From Arthrobotrys musiformis (Eukaryota; Ascomycota; Orbiliomycetes; Orbiliales; Orbiliaceae): a stretch of 64,000 nucleotides of DNA. Below, one piece after another: positions 11,717 through 24,341 of the stretch. Position 1 is the first letter of the stretch. Each line of letters begins with the position of its first letter. The translations under genes were made by a program, and so were the position numbers. The stretch is taken from contig JAVHJL010000001.1 of NCBI GenBank assembly GCA_036971715.1, positions 2,232,001 through 2,296,000 on the forward strand. The letters run 5' to 3'. Under the pieces are notes generated by a model. That model was not told where the DNA came from and did no database searches. It saw only the letters and a program-made list of their open reading frames with translations.

Positions 11717-13659
11717 ATGCCAAAAGAAAAGGGTAAAAAACACAAGGAGATCTTAAAATGTAGTCGGTGTCGGTTGGACAAACAAAAGGTACGTACGTTT
11801 CCAGCTTTGTGGCTTGCAGACTTGAATCCGTCGAAATGCGACAAAGGCGGTTCCGTTTATGGCTCACTAATCGATATTTAGTGCCTACCGGAGGGCAGAG
11901 TATGGCCAGGTGCGAAGTGCAATAGGTGCCAGGAGCATGGGTACCAATGCTCGCAACCGTTGAGTGCTAGGAATGAGAAGATAGAACGTGAAGCAGAAGA
12001 GGAAACAAAACCCCCCAGTTCCAGTAAAAGGTGCTTCATATAGCTTTTTAAAGTGGAAACCCCATTAGAGGAACGGCGGCTAAGATTCGTTGATACGCCA
12101 CAGTAGCAGGCGTTTTCATGACCAAGATGACTTTATACCCACTTTGTCGTCTGCGTCCGCTTCACCCCCACCACAAAGGCCCGAAACAGATGACCTTAGT
12201 GCCGTGAGAAATGCTGCCCTTGCGCATGCTATGTAGGTCCCGCGAGCCGCATAGTCCCGTAGTGTGGATCCAGAACTAAGCTTTGCAATTCTGAAGGAGG
12301 TTACATCCACATAGACGGTCGCCCATAATGATACGGGAGCCCCCAGCCTATCGCATCATAGACAGCAACTCGGCTCGCCTCCAGGAAAGGTTTGCCAATT
12401 TCTGGGGTAGCCCGATGACCTTCTCGTCGATGTGCAGCCCGGAATTTGCAAAGATGATCTCATCACTTTTCCATGTCGACTCTCAGCAAATCGCATTAAT
12501 GGTAAGTGACTGCGCCTACCGATGCCCTGGAACCGGTGCCTTCCTGTCAATGCAATGTAACCGCACTAGTCGTATTGTAGTCGAGGGATCAAACTTACAT
12601 TGCATTCTATTACAGGACGATATGACCAGTAATGCCGTTATGGCTTTTAGTGCCGGTAAGTTCAAGGCCCACGATTAGCCCCGATGCTACTCCGTACTAT
12701 AAAGCTTAAATGCTGACCACTATTTCGTATTTGATAGGCGATGCCGCCCTGACCCAGAGTCCACACTGGCCAGTATTCACAAAAATGACACATTCACATG
12801 CTATGAAGGCGATGGCCCTATTGCGAGATCGCCTTAGAAGAACATGGCCACATCTCAATGATGCCTCTGTCGTTCTAACAGCATTTAACCTTTTTTGTTA
12901 TGGGGTAGGTCCACACCCCGACTGGAGAAAAGACCGGATATTCGGATATGCCCAATATTTTTTTCTCTGGGGACTGGGTTTACTAGCGGCTTTTCCCCAT
13001 ACACATTAGTAATTGGTCAGTCGCACGAATATTAAGCTACGGATACTAACGAAATATGCGAAAATGATTCTAGCTTTGTGTTTCCGATACCTCGATTCTC
13101 CAGTTCATGACAGCCATAATCCAGACCTACCACAAATACAATAGCGGGTTTCCCGTAAACGCAGAGATTGTAACTGGTGACAATGGATTTTGGATCGTTA
13201 GACTATTTGTAAGTCTTCTGCCGTCCTGCATGCACGATCGACCTGTAAAACTGTCGTGTCCCCCAACGATTTTTGATATGACGGTAGGAAGGTGCCGTCG
13301 AATATGTGTCGTACTAACGTCGATTCCGGACTACGTAGATGGCGAACGATCCTGAAGATCGTGGTTTAGTCATGCGACATGATACTAATACTTTCGAGCG
13401 TGAAAGAGAGATGTTTGAAGATAAATCCGGATTCTATTCTATTCACCAAAAAAGAAGAGGATCAACTCCGGACCAGCCAGCGACGCCAATTCTCGCTAGC
13501 AATGTTGACCCTGCGGTTACGTTGACAGTCTCGGATATTGCCGCTGAGGTACATGTGCCCGTTAACCCCAGTAGTCCTTACTCATCCCCACCGAGCTCGA
13601 GCCAATACGATACGGACACAATGTTCATCGATACGGACGAAAGAATATGGGCTGCGTGA
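11717..13659 (+). CDS. Zn2Cys6 binuclear-cluster transcription factor
   Basis: A nuclear DNA-binding regulator. The eight-exon model is 11717-11788, 11882-12030, 12110-12232, 12315-12501, 12616-12655, 12738-12904, 13074-13208 and 13339-13659, giving 397 residues. The zinc cluster spans the first intron: CSRCRLDKQKC, then CNRCQEHGYQC (C-x2-C-x6-C-x11-C-x2-C-x6-C), residues about 15-47. A basic, acidic linker follows. The middle region DDMTSNAVMAFSAGDAALTQ resembles the fungal transcription factor regulatory domain. The C-terminal tail is Ser/Pro-rich and acidic. The zinc cluster is certain. The junctions at 12233-12314 and 12905-13073 are less so, because other acceptors exist there. Targets are unknown and no obvious cluster surrounds it. 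Confidence 0.65.
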
Positions 13660-15711
13660 CGAAAACCTTTTACGAATATACATAATATATAATATCTACG
13701 TTTGTAGGTCACTTCATCCTGTGATAAATATCACTCCTCAACTTTAGCTTATCCTGGTAAAATATATCTAGGTTTAGAATACCATCTGTAATATATATCG
13801 GCAGAGGGGATGGTAATGAGTGGTTTTGTAGCTTTTTAATTTTGTACATTGGCCCAAGTCTCAGGATTGGTCTAGAATAGTTTCTGTCCCAAAAGGTAAA
13901 AACCTTCACCCCTCCAACCGAGATCAAAGCACAAGGAAATTGCTGACGTATTGCTCTCTTGCCCCTCACTTCATTGATATAGTTTTACCCTCCAGCGTTT
14001 TTATATTTTTCTTTGTCATACTGTTTAGCTAGCGCATCTCGAACTTTTGGCTAATCTTGTACACTTTTCTTGAGCCCTGTATTTCATCTTTCCTCTCGTC
14101 TAGTCTGCAACACCCACGTTTGCAATATGCAACGAAGTGGAGCTGTCGAGATGTTCCGAAAGAACGAGGCATTTTATAATTTTTGCCTTAATGGAAAATT
14201 TTTCTCGAAAGAAAATTCTCGACATAATAGGCGGTTGATGAAAAATCTCACCCCTCCGAACCGGTCAATTTTTCCGGCCCGGTTTTGGGGAACCACCCAC
14301 TTGACCTCGTGGAGCCGCTTGATTGGTGTTCCTGAATATTGGCCGGAAAGCCGCTTGGTTCCTGAATCTTTCGCTTAAGCTTAACCCCTGACGTGAGCTT
14401 CGGCCTTGCCATCTGGGCTCATCAGCGACTAACCAATCATGCCTTGATCGCAGAAGGTTCAGTAACTGGCTGGGAGAATTTGAGTGGAACGGATGCTGTG
14501 GGAAAAGCCGCCGTTTGGGGGGAACTCGAAGCTCCTTTGCATAGGTGCATGTGCTTTCTCAACAAATCCTGCAAGTTCCTGCGCCGCCAGCTCATATCTC
14601 TACAATCCCTTGACGGGATCTGATTACGCCTCAAATCGAGTCAGCCAGTTCGCCTCCTCTCATTCTCGGAGGCCCTCCCGAACCTTATTGGATATAATGC
14701 ACCAATAAAATCGTAGAGATTCTGTACTCCTATTTAGATATGTGACACTTTAAGCACTGTTTTGACATGTCCTTTCATCACCGGAGGAGAGATCCAGTGA
14801 AATAAAACCAAGAACCGGGAAACACTCAGAGATATAAGTCCGGGAGGCGTTTGCATGGACTTAAACCGCTGTGAGTAAGATGGCAGGATCAATATCACTC
14901 ATGCAATGATAATGCACTCATGTGTATGCGTATGTAGGGTCGGGCACAACTCCTTCGCTGAATGGATATCTGCAGGTACGTACCGACATAGGCCCACCCG
15001 TACCTTGCATCTGATAGGGCCTGTGCACTGTACACCCTGCTGGGCAAAGGATTGCTAGGGAGAAGCCGCCCCCACCGACTTGGAAACTCTTTTGTCGTCC
15101 CTCGGTCAGTTTTGCAATGTCTGAGAAAAATTCGTAAGCTACCTAGGCAGTTAGTTTCCGTCCCCTCGCTTTGAGGGTTTGAAAGAGGGGCCACGATACC
15201 CACCCAACACCATGGTTAAAGTATATAAACATCCCAGGCCCCGTGAATGATCACGTTGATCTGGATTTTATTCCATAACGCAATCGATTCCGACAGTGTC
15301 GTTGCAAGGTCGAAAGTTCGACGGTTACACTCCTTTTGTTGTATCTTACCCTCCTTTAGCCTGTTCTGTTTTTATTTCGACATCGGCTTGCCGTTGTAAA
15401 GTCTGCCCTTTCCGTTTTTTTATATTTCAAAGGTTTTCAAACGACACTCCATATAGTGAGGTCACCTTATAGTCTCCGGAGACACATCAAAAGCTCGAAT
15501 TAAATCCAATTGAATTGTGATTTGAAACTTATCCCTCCTTATCTTGGTCCTGATCAACCACGACATCGAACAATTACTGTCCTTAACCTATATCCAACCT
15601 CCAAAACACCTATTCACTCAAATCAGTCAGTTTAGACTCGATATATATAACCTTCCTTCTCAGAATACCACAATCTGTTCAATCGAACATCAAAATTGTC
15701 CGACATTCACA
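13660..15711. other. intergenic, includes GH17 promoter
   Basis: No gene is supported. Short frames at 14070-14708 and 14895-15203 have no motifs. A TATATATAA element at about 15643-15651 lies 60 nt upstream of the GH17 start and may be its TATA box or part of the leader. Confidence 0.45.
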
Positions 15712-17225
15712 ATGCTTTTCTTCAAAGCCATCGTCGGACTTCCAGTCCTTTCCACTTTCCTTACAATGACTCTTGGTCATCCCGTCAACGTCGAGATTGA
15801 CGCAAGATCACTAAAGAGTTCTCCCTTCAACCCATCGATTCCAGTTCCTGAGGTGGCAGCTCCACAATGTAAGTTGCAACATCTAATTAGGCAACAGTAG
15901 TTTGTTGTTAGTTCTAACCAGGGACCAAACTGCAGTACCGTCAAACATTACAGCAAGAACGATCGACGGGAAGGAACTCCGTGCTAGAGGTACGGTATAC
16001 CGACCGGCCGTGTCGTACTTTGCTGGGTTCAATGTAGGAGCATATACCGTAAGTTTAACCCGCTTTTAGGATTCGTGGTACTTGTGAACCAGTACCACAA
16101 GCTTCCAATTCCTGTTGTACTTGTAGATATGAGCTTTGACTGATATGTTATAACGTTGTAGAACACCGGTGCCTGCAAATCTCTACAGGACTGGAAAAAT
16201 GAACTGAAAAAAGTAAAGGGGTACAAGAGTTCCCACTTCTCCTTTACTGTTGTCAAGATCTTCACCACCAGCCAATGTTCCGCTTTGAAAAACGTACTGC
16301 AAGCCGCCAAAGAAGTCGGAGGCATTAAAGTATGGGCTGGCTTGTGGGCCACACCTAGCACTACCGTAAGTGTTACTCGAACTTCTCGGTGTTTTGTTGC
16401 ATTTTGCAAAATGCCTTCCTCACGGGGAGGCGGCGCCCACGAGGCGTGCACGTTGAAAAGAATATGCTAACATTACCGGTCAATAGTTTGAGAGCGACAA
16501 GAACGAACTAGGTCGCCAACTTCTCGGTAGCAACGGTAACCTCATTTTGGGAGTTTCCGTCGGCAGTGAAGAACTTTTCCGAGGCGGACTTTCCGCGAGC
16601 CAGCTGGCCGGATACATTTGGGTTCGTGAGATGTTCCGTCCATAATCGTAAAGAATTTCGAGAGCCGGTGTGCTAATGTGACTCTTGTACTGCAGGACGT
16701 AAAGGGCATGATCCAGAATTCCTATGGCAAGACCAATGTCCCGGTCGGAACCAGTGAAGGAATCGCCCCCCTTCTCAACTCAGCAAATCAACCAGTCCTA
16801 GATGCCTGCGACACTGTGCTCCTCACTAGCTATCCATGTAAGAAGAGTTAGCCCACTGTTTGCCTCTGATTTGAATATAGGACTGACGATAGATACTTCT
16901 AGACTATGGCGGCTCTCGAATTGATTTGGCCCTCAAAGCTTTCCAACAGGGCTGGTGGTCTCTCAGAGACAAAATGGGCGGACGATCATTGATTGTTGGC
17001 GAGACTGGCTGGCCTTCTAAGGGAAAGACCGTTGGCCAGGCCATCCCAACAGTTCCCAATGCTAAACAATACTTCAAAGCCATCGCATGCTGGATGCGAG
17101 CGACCCAAAAGCCCTTCTTCTGGTTCTCAGCCGTCGATGAGCAATGGAAATCCGGAGGGGTCGCCGAGACTCGCTTTGGAGTTTCGTGGACCACCGGTGT
17201 AAAGAAGTACAGCTTATCTTGCTAA
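15712..17225 (+). CDS. secreted GH17 beta-1,3-glucanase / glucanosyltransferase-like
   Basis: A glycoside hydrolase family 17 protein of the Bgl2/Scw type, likely acting on wall beta-1,3-glucan. Six exons (15712-15868, 15936-16048, 16162-16365, 16487-16621, 16696-16837, 16903-17225) give 357 residues. The N-terminus is a signal peptide (MLFFKAIVGLPVLSTFLTMTLG). The catalytic domain starts at FAGFNVGAYTNTGACKSLQDW. The proton donor lies in ILGVSVGSEELFRG (Glu about 186), and the nucleophile in LIVGETGWPSKGK (Glu about 284). YPYYGG and PFFWFSAVDEQWK are further family motifs. The protein ends at KKYSLSC without a GPI signal, so it is probably soluble or loosely wall-bound. All introns have clean GT..AG ends. 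Identification is secure; hydrolase versus transferase activity cannot be decided. Confidence 0.92.
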
Positions 17226-20200
17226 GCTTCTAGGCTTCCACCTCGTCGCTGCGGAATCTTTTTCGGTAACAATTATTAGAAGGAGCTCATTCGGCGTGGG
17301 TAAGGGGCGTACAGAGAAAGGGGAACTCGGCCTCACGGAAGGCGGGAAGTTCCCAGTCAAGCAGTGGCTCGATGCCGCTGGCACAGTGCTTCTTTCCATG
17401 TATACTTTTCTTTTATTTCCTGGGCGTTCACGGAGTGGACGCCAAGGTTGGACCTAGAGTCCCCTTTTTTCATAGCGCAAAGTCGTTATTTTCCGGATCC
17501 CATAGAGGAGACAATTGTAAATAGGCGTTTTTCTTTCAACTGGTAGACGGTCTTGTTTTCCACAATCCATTCTTTTACAACCCCCAACGGTCTGCAAAGA
17601 TCGATTGGGCCTAGAATTATTTCATGGGGCGAACCCACACTGCACTGTTAATTCCCAAGCTCCACGCATATGTAGTTTATGCTATTATATCAAAGTAACC
17701 AACAAGTGGGCCACAACCTTGAAGGAGTCAGCTGGGCACTCAGTTCTGCTATACCCTTCGGTAATGTAACCAAGTTGGGTACGGAATACTTTGCAAAAGA
17801 ACCCAGTGGCGGAGCCCGTATAAAATTGGCCGTCTCGAAAGTTTTGTGTTGGAAGTGTGGTGGAATTTCCTTATTTGAGGTGGGCATCGAAGGACCAAAA
17901 CCCCTGTCCGTTCACTTCCTTCGGAGTCTGTTGAAACCGTACCAGACCAGCTGCACATTCGATCTGAGACCGCCTCGGACCGTGGGTAAGTGCTCTTGCA
18001 TATTCTCGCTTTTGTTTCCCCTTCGTTTAGGTTTCTATGAGGACAGTCTTGCGAATATAGGGTTTATCCCGAGCGCACCGTAGTAGAGTTGCACACAGTT
18101 AGGAAACCCAAAACGGCGAGTTCTCGTAACATCGCACGTTACAGATAAAACGAAAGAGTGAGGCTGTGTAGATGCCGCTCGATCAAGAACCTCTGACAGC
18201 GGGTCAAAGAAACCCTTTGCTGAAGACGGGAATATTCTGGAGGCATCATCCTTGATACTTCCTGGCCTTCGAGTTTCAGGCCTTCACGTGGTGGGATACG
18301 CTTCGCTAAGGGATGCATTGGCCCTGGGCCAGCTGGGACGGTATTATCCATTCGGCGGTTTTTGGAGTCTGTTGCAATGAATTCGATATTAACATTGATT
18401 GAAAAGCAATTAGGGAGGAGATTGCTTCGGTTGATTTACTAATGGATTGATACCAATATCACGTCGGTTATAACACCGACATATGAGAATGCTCGGGCTC
18501 ATTGCCTTTAAACGCTATAACAATCTATCCGTTATATGGTAAAGCCACGGTTTAGCGGTCGACACAGACATTGAAATGACATAACAAGACAATTACATGC
18601 GATATTGTCAATTTCGCATAAATCTCTTCGTGGAAATTTTGTTTCTCATGCTAACAACTTAACATCAATCGATCGTATGATATCATGGTATCATAGCGGC
18701 GTGTATAACAATGCAGAGTCCAACTTGTTGGCATGCATGTGAGTTGCTCTTTTAATTTTGTGGCCCAAACAAAGTGACTAACTGCATGTCAATGAAGGCC
18801 CGATCGCGGATGTGGGTCCCGTCTATAACTTCCTTGGAGCCTGGAAAAATTCCGACCGTCGTCAAAGCACACGGGCCAGATAAGAAGTCTGTTTGCAGTT
18901 ACAATGCTAGGGATTAGAGCTGCGCCTCCCCCTCTGTCTCGAGATGTGAATTTTTTCTCGTCGAGAAAACTTCATGAAGTGTTTGTTCTGGGTTTTCTTG
19001 ATGGAACGCGCGCTGGCTCAAACGAACGGTGGGGCCTAGATTTTCCTGATAATTAGCCAACCCGTTCCAAGATCGCGGGGGCCCTTGCTCCGGCTACCGG
19101 CAAGATGGACAAAGGAGGGTTATGGAGCTCGAGAAGATGTTCTGTTTGAAAGAGCGGCAAACATTCCGACTGTCCGATGGTTGGAGGGTCTTGAGGCCAA
19201 GATGGCATGAGAAAATACAAAATTTTTACCAAGCAGTTTGATTGCAACCGACAAGCATGAAAAGGGATGCAACCGATATCACCGAACAAATTCGCTTTAT
19301 CGTAAGTATTATCGAGGATGATGTAGGTACATGTACATGCATTCGTAAGCCTGACAACATATGAAGGATTTCTACAATGGATTGACCAAGTTTGACTCAA
19401 AAAAGAGCGAGAAATTTCGAAATTCATGCGGCAAACCTACCTGTATCAGAATCACTCGATTGGGAACGATAGCTGTACAATGACTATATGGCTGGCTATT
19501 TGTTTCGCCGAAAAGATACCCCTCCACCCATTAGGTATGGATAAAGCGAAAAAATCTTGAAAAGGAGTCGGTAAGCGATTTTCAAGCTTCTCAGGGGGTT
19601 CCCTCCGCCGTCCTGCCTCGATTCACGGAATTTGGAGGGCTTCTCCGCAGCTGCAGTGCCTATATCTCGTGATACTAAGCACCGATAACATCGGAACAGT
19701 CCATCGGTGTTTTCCAACGCAATCTTAATATATTAAAAATTGCCTCTTTGAGAATGCTACGAGATGGAGCCGATTCTTATCGAGATTTTTTGATCATAGG
19801 TATTTTGTTGTATAGACGCGGGTCGAAATTAAACAGGATTGTTCACGTTGGCCAGGTTGCTTTGTTCCAAAACTATTTTTGGGGTGGATGTCCGGGGTGG
19901 ATGTCAATTGGCCTCATAGACCAGACCACAGTGATCTGATTGACGCCAACCCGGCGCTCAACTGTTAAGCGGGGACACATCGGCGGTAACTCTCGGATTT
20001 GGAAGTTGGGAAGCTCGTCCAACATAGTTCACTTAAGAGCCTAGAATAAGGGCCTAGGAGTTATTTTGGTTGCTATTATAGTATTGTAATCTCAGTGCAA
20101 TTCCGTCGGGTACGATAGCTATACCAAGAGAATAGAGAAACAAAAATACGAAGCCAAAACTTAACAGTTGATATATCGTAATCTTGTAAAATTTAAGATT

Positions 20201-21167
20201 ACAATGCAATGTGACTGCATACATCAACTTCATCGGCATTCGGTTGCACGATGCGGGACAGCGGCGCCCTACTGTCATGCACGCCATCAGATTGTTTGCG
20301 GTTCCGCTGAACCAAGAGCTAATGCCTCTGTAAAAATTTGCAGTGCCGCTACTACAGCCAGATCTCAGCGCCTGTTGAGGACTACGCTGTGTAGCTGTGC
20401 AAACTAGCCGGCAAATCAGATGGCTCAGGGGCACCAGCACCAAAAAATTTTCTGTGGTCTTCTGGCAGTGCCAAGGGGTGTCTGAGATAACTTCAAACAT
20501 GCTAACAGTCTCAAACGGCCTAAACAGGGTGGGATCGATGTGCTTTTTTCTGCAGGAACACAACGATAGGAAGACTGTGGGGCGGCTGAGCATCAAGCTG
20601 CTCGGATTGGCCGGCCAGATGCGAACACCTCCATGCCCTTGTCGGGGCCTTTTGTGTGGACGCTAGCTTTTCCAGCACTGAAACCCCCCTGTAAGCCTCG
20701 CTGTCAGGGCCGCAGGCAGGCCGCCACCAAAATAGTACCTGGAGTTTTGCTTGTTTCGGTTGGACGTCTATCAGAATAGACCACACCAATGTGTAACAGC
20801 ATCTTGTACTTAAGACGCATAAAGTCCTACCCTCACAGACGTTTCTATTCCTTCCTCTCCCAAGCGTTCTTTCCTCTTTAATCCGACATTCTTTGTTCTA
20901 TCTTTTTTTTTCTTTATTTTCTTATACTGTTGTATTTTGACTGCTTGTGCAGTGACACTCGCTCAACGTCTTTTTTCCAATATCCAACAATTGCAACACG
21001 CATTCGATCTTTCTGATACCCAACTGGCTGTGCCATCATTATAGTATTGCTTTCTGCTCGGCCAGACAGTTTCTTTTGAACAATCGTTATATCGAGTTTC
21101 ACATTTCAAGTCTATCTTTACAGTATTACAACAGTTTAAGTCTATTGCATATTTCAACGCATTCAAA
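17226..21167. other. long intergenic region, gene-poor
   Basis: Frames at 17679-18083, 19053-19427 and 20054-20596 show no family motifs and no supported splice model. No transposon termini were recognised. The final 350 bases are pyrimidine-rich and belong to the CFEM gene promoter and leader. Confidence 0.45.
20820..21167 (+). promoter_or_regulatory. pyrimidine-rich promoter/leader of CFEM gene
   Basis: Long CT-rich tracts such as TTCCTTCCTCTCCC and TTTTTTTTTCTTTATTTTC precede the start codon. In filamentous fungi such tracts are common just upstream of transcription starts of strongly expressed genes. No TATA box was singled out. Confidence 0.4.
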
Positions 21168-23405
21168 ATGAAGGGTGCTATCCAATTCCTCGGAGCCTTG
21201 GCTGCAGTTCAGGCAGTTTCCGCTACCTATATCGACTGGACACAACCATTCAACAGCTACGACTGTGGTGGCAAGAAGTGCGGTGGCCGTGAAAAGTTCG
21301 AGCCTCCAGCATACTCCAATGAGAGGTGTACCCCACAGCAGAGCACCGGATACGATTTCTCTGATGCTCCAACCGGTGACTTGCCAAAGTATGACGACTT
21401 TGACTTCTCTGGATACAAGTGCAAGCAGAGCAGTCTCCAAAGACGATCTGGACGTGGCAGTGGAGTAAGTTAATATTTGGTCACACCCTTTTTATTCATA
21501 ACCCACTAACAACCACAATAGAACAAATGCGCTTCCTCCTATGTTGAGCCAGAGACCTACAGCAATGAAATCAAGTGCGGCAAGAAGTTCTCCGTTGAGG
21601 AGTTCGATATCTCTGTTGAGCGCGAATCCGTCATTGAATTCCACTATGGTATGCCTGACGGATCTACCTGCAAGCACGTCAGCACTTGCGGAACTGGTAT
21701 CACTCCTATCAAGAACACCCAGTGCGGTGGAGCCAAGAGCGTGAAGTGCAAGATCCACAAGAGCTCCAAGAACAAGAAGAAGTGCGGTTTCAATATCCAT
21801 CACATCAAGTTCCGATGTGACAATAACCCTACTACCACTACCACTCCAGTTCCTGCCACAACTGAGCCAGCCCCATGCACAGAGTACTCTTGCACTGCTA
21901 CTGATACCACTACTGAGGTTGCTCCAACTACTACTGAGGAAGCCCCATGCACTGAGTACTCCTGCACTGCCACTGATACTACCACCGAGGCTGTCCCAAC
22001 TACCACTGAGGAAGCCCCATGCACCGAGTACTCTTGCACTGCTACCGACACCACCACTGAAGCTGTCCCAACTACCACTGATGAGGCTCCATGCACTGAA
22101 TACTCCTGCACTGCCACTGACACCACCACTGAGGCCCTTCCTACTACCACTGAAGAAGCCCCATGCACCGAGTATTCTTGCACTGCCACTGATACTACCA
22201 CCGAGGCTCTCCCCACCACTACCGAAGAGGCTCCTTGCACTGAGTATTCTTGCACTGCTACCGACACCACCACTGAAGCTGTCCCAACTACCACTGATGA
22301 GGCTCCTTGCACTGAGTACTCCTGCACTGCTACTGATACTACCACTGAGGCCGTCCCAACCACTACCGACGAAGCTCCATGCACTGAATACTCTTGCACT
22401 GCCACTGAGACTACTACTGAGGCCGTCCCAACCGAGGCCGTCCCAACTGAAGAGGCTCCATGCACCGAGTACTCTTGCACCGGTGTTCCAACATCCGAAG
22501 CCGTCCCAACCACTTCTGAGGATGTCCCCACTACCACTGATGTCTATGTCCCACCCACCGACGTCTATGTTCCACCATTGAACACCAGCATCCCATACGA
22601 GACTCCTTCCCCAAGCGAGACTGAGACCGTTCCTCCATCCGGCACTGATGTCTACACCACCTTGCCCAGCGTTCCAGTTGAGACCGGCTGCCCACCAGTC
22701 CTCCCACAGTGTATGGAGACCTGGACCAAGATTACCGAGTGTGTCAACAGCGGTGACGTCAAGTGTCTTTGCCCCAACCCAGAGTACATCAAGAGCGTCG
22801 CTGCTTGCGTTGAAGCCTGGGGTGTCGATGATGATGAAGTTTCCAAGGCTCTTGAGTACATGCAAGGTCTTTGCGCTGAGCACATCCCAGAGAACCCAGC
22901 CATTGTCACCTGTGTTCCTACCTATGTCACTCTCCCACCAGTCACCACCGGAGCTTCCACCATCACTGTCTCTACCACAGTCGTTGTTCCATGCACCACT
23001 GCCTCTCCAGAGGAGACCACCCAGCCCGGATATGTTCCAAGCTACACCACTGAGACCATTGTCAAGACCGTCACTGTCTGCCCAGTTAAGCTTGTCACCA
23101 CCGAGCCATCCAAGCCAGTCCTCGTTCCAGGAACCATCACTGCTCCAGCCTACATCCCACCAACTGCTCCAGCTACCATCCCAGCCACTGTTCCAGCTGA
23201 GGCCACTACTGTTGCTGCTACTACTCCAGTTGAATATCTCCCATCTACCATGATGACTGCCTACCCAACTGTCCCAGTTCCAGGCCCAGCCAACACCACC
23301 ACTCCAAGCCCACCAATCGCCACTGGCGCCGCCTCTTCCTTCAAGGCCTTCAGCACCGTCTTGCTTGCCGGTGTCATTGGTCTCACTGCCTTGATCATGG
23401 CATAA
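21168..23405 (+). CDS. CFEM-domain GPI-anchored cell-surface protein with nine Cys-containing repeats
   Basis: A cell wall or plasma-membrane surface protein of 726 residues in two exons (21168-21464, 21522-23405). It has a signal peptide (MKGAIQFLGALAAVQAVSA) and a Cys-rich N-terminal domain to about residue 200. Next come nine repeats of about 24 residues (APCTEYSCTATDTTTEAVPTT type, residues 216 to about 419), each with a C-x4-C pair. A CFEM domain lies at about 489-562 with eight cysteines (GCPPVLPQC, TECVNSGDVKCLC, AAC, GLC, VTC). A Thr/Pro stalk follows, and a C-terminal hydrophobic GPI signal (FSTVLLAGVIGLTALIMA). CFEM proteins bind haem or act in adhesion and pathogenesis in other fungi; the role here is inferred. 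The large minus-strand open frame across it is a codon-composition shadow. Confidence 0.9.
21870..22480 (+). repeat. 72-bp in-frame tandem repeat, about nine units
   Basis: The units encode PCTEYSC followed by a Thr-rich linker. Seven units are 72 bp, the eighth is expanded by an extra AVPTE block to 81 bp, and the ninth is truncated. The DNA varies mainly at third codon positions while the peptide is nearly constant, which suggests purifying selection or gene conversion. Confidence 0.9.
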
Positions 23406-24341
23406 ATCAAATTTCCTTATGACTTGTTTTGTGTTTTTCTGTCTTTTTTCGATTGCATGATACATTCTACCTTGCCTCCGCCTTACAGCGCGGATCTGGA
23501 CCATGGCAAGACCTAATAATATCTACGACCTGCATATAGACAGCAGATATTTTTACACATGATTTCTTTTATTTCATCTGCTGCTTCTGAATATTTTTAC
23601 TATTATCTTTTTGTATTATAACACACATACTCACCGGATACACTCCTTTGCATAGCGATTGGGCTTGGGTCTTATTTACTACTTTTTTCACTTTTTATAT
23701 TTCAAACCAAAAGAAATTTGATATTCTTAATAAATAACTTCAAGATGTGCAATCTCCAAATCGTAAATGTGAACAGGTAGCAAAGTTTTCGAAAAGAACT
23801 TGTTTTTGGCTAGAAATTCAGAACGTAGTTAACTAGTTTAGCTTCAAGTCGAGGTTGCATTGCAGGTGTGTGTGCCACAATGGCTCCGTTTCAAAGAGCG
23901 GACTTTGGCCAAATTGGGCGCTTGCTGTGGCTCGGGTTTTTACGGCGCTAAAATGCAACAGCCAACACGTTCCGCGGTTCCGGGATCGAGAGTTGTCCTT
24001 CGGGTAGTTATTCCAGCACCATGATATCAATACCAACCAACCCAACCCAACCCAACATGCGGATACAAAATTAATTCAAATTAGAAAGATATTACCATCT
24101 TCCACCCCAGTGATACCCTCGGAAATGGGCGCCTGGGTTTTTGTTCTGGACTTGCGTAATCTCCAACTTACTAACATGCAACACAAGATAATAGGTTACC
24201 GGACACATGATCGATTGCGCAAAGGAAGGGGGTGTAACAATTTTGTAGCCTTGAACATCGAATCCAGAGAATCGAGAGAGTCTTCCCCGTACTGTAACTG
24301 ATTTGGGGCCTTCGAATAGATGGTCCCTTGTGCCCGTTGGT
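23406..24341. other. intergenic between convergent genes
   Basis: The 3' flanks of the CFEM gene and the first inhibitor-like gene meet here. A CCCAA microsatellite lies at about 24038-24056. No gene was seen. Confidence 0.5.

Noticed and set aside
20054..20596. 180-residue minus-strand frame with a hydrophobic end
   Set aside because: No motif, no splice support and low-complexity composition; a chance frame cannot be excluded.
21870..22480. Regular repeats considered as a CRISPR-like array
   Set aside because: The repeats are in-frame coding units without spacers, in a eukaryotic gene.
21492..23504. 670-residue Ser/Gly/Trp-rich open frame on the minus strand
   Set aside because: It is the reverse of the Thr/Pro/Cys-rich CFEM exon; the absence of stops comes from biased codons there.
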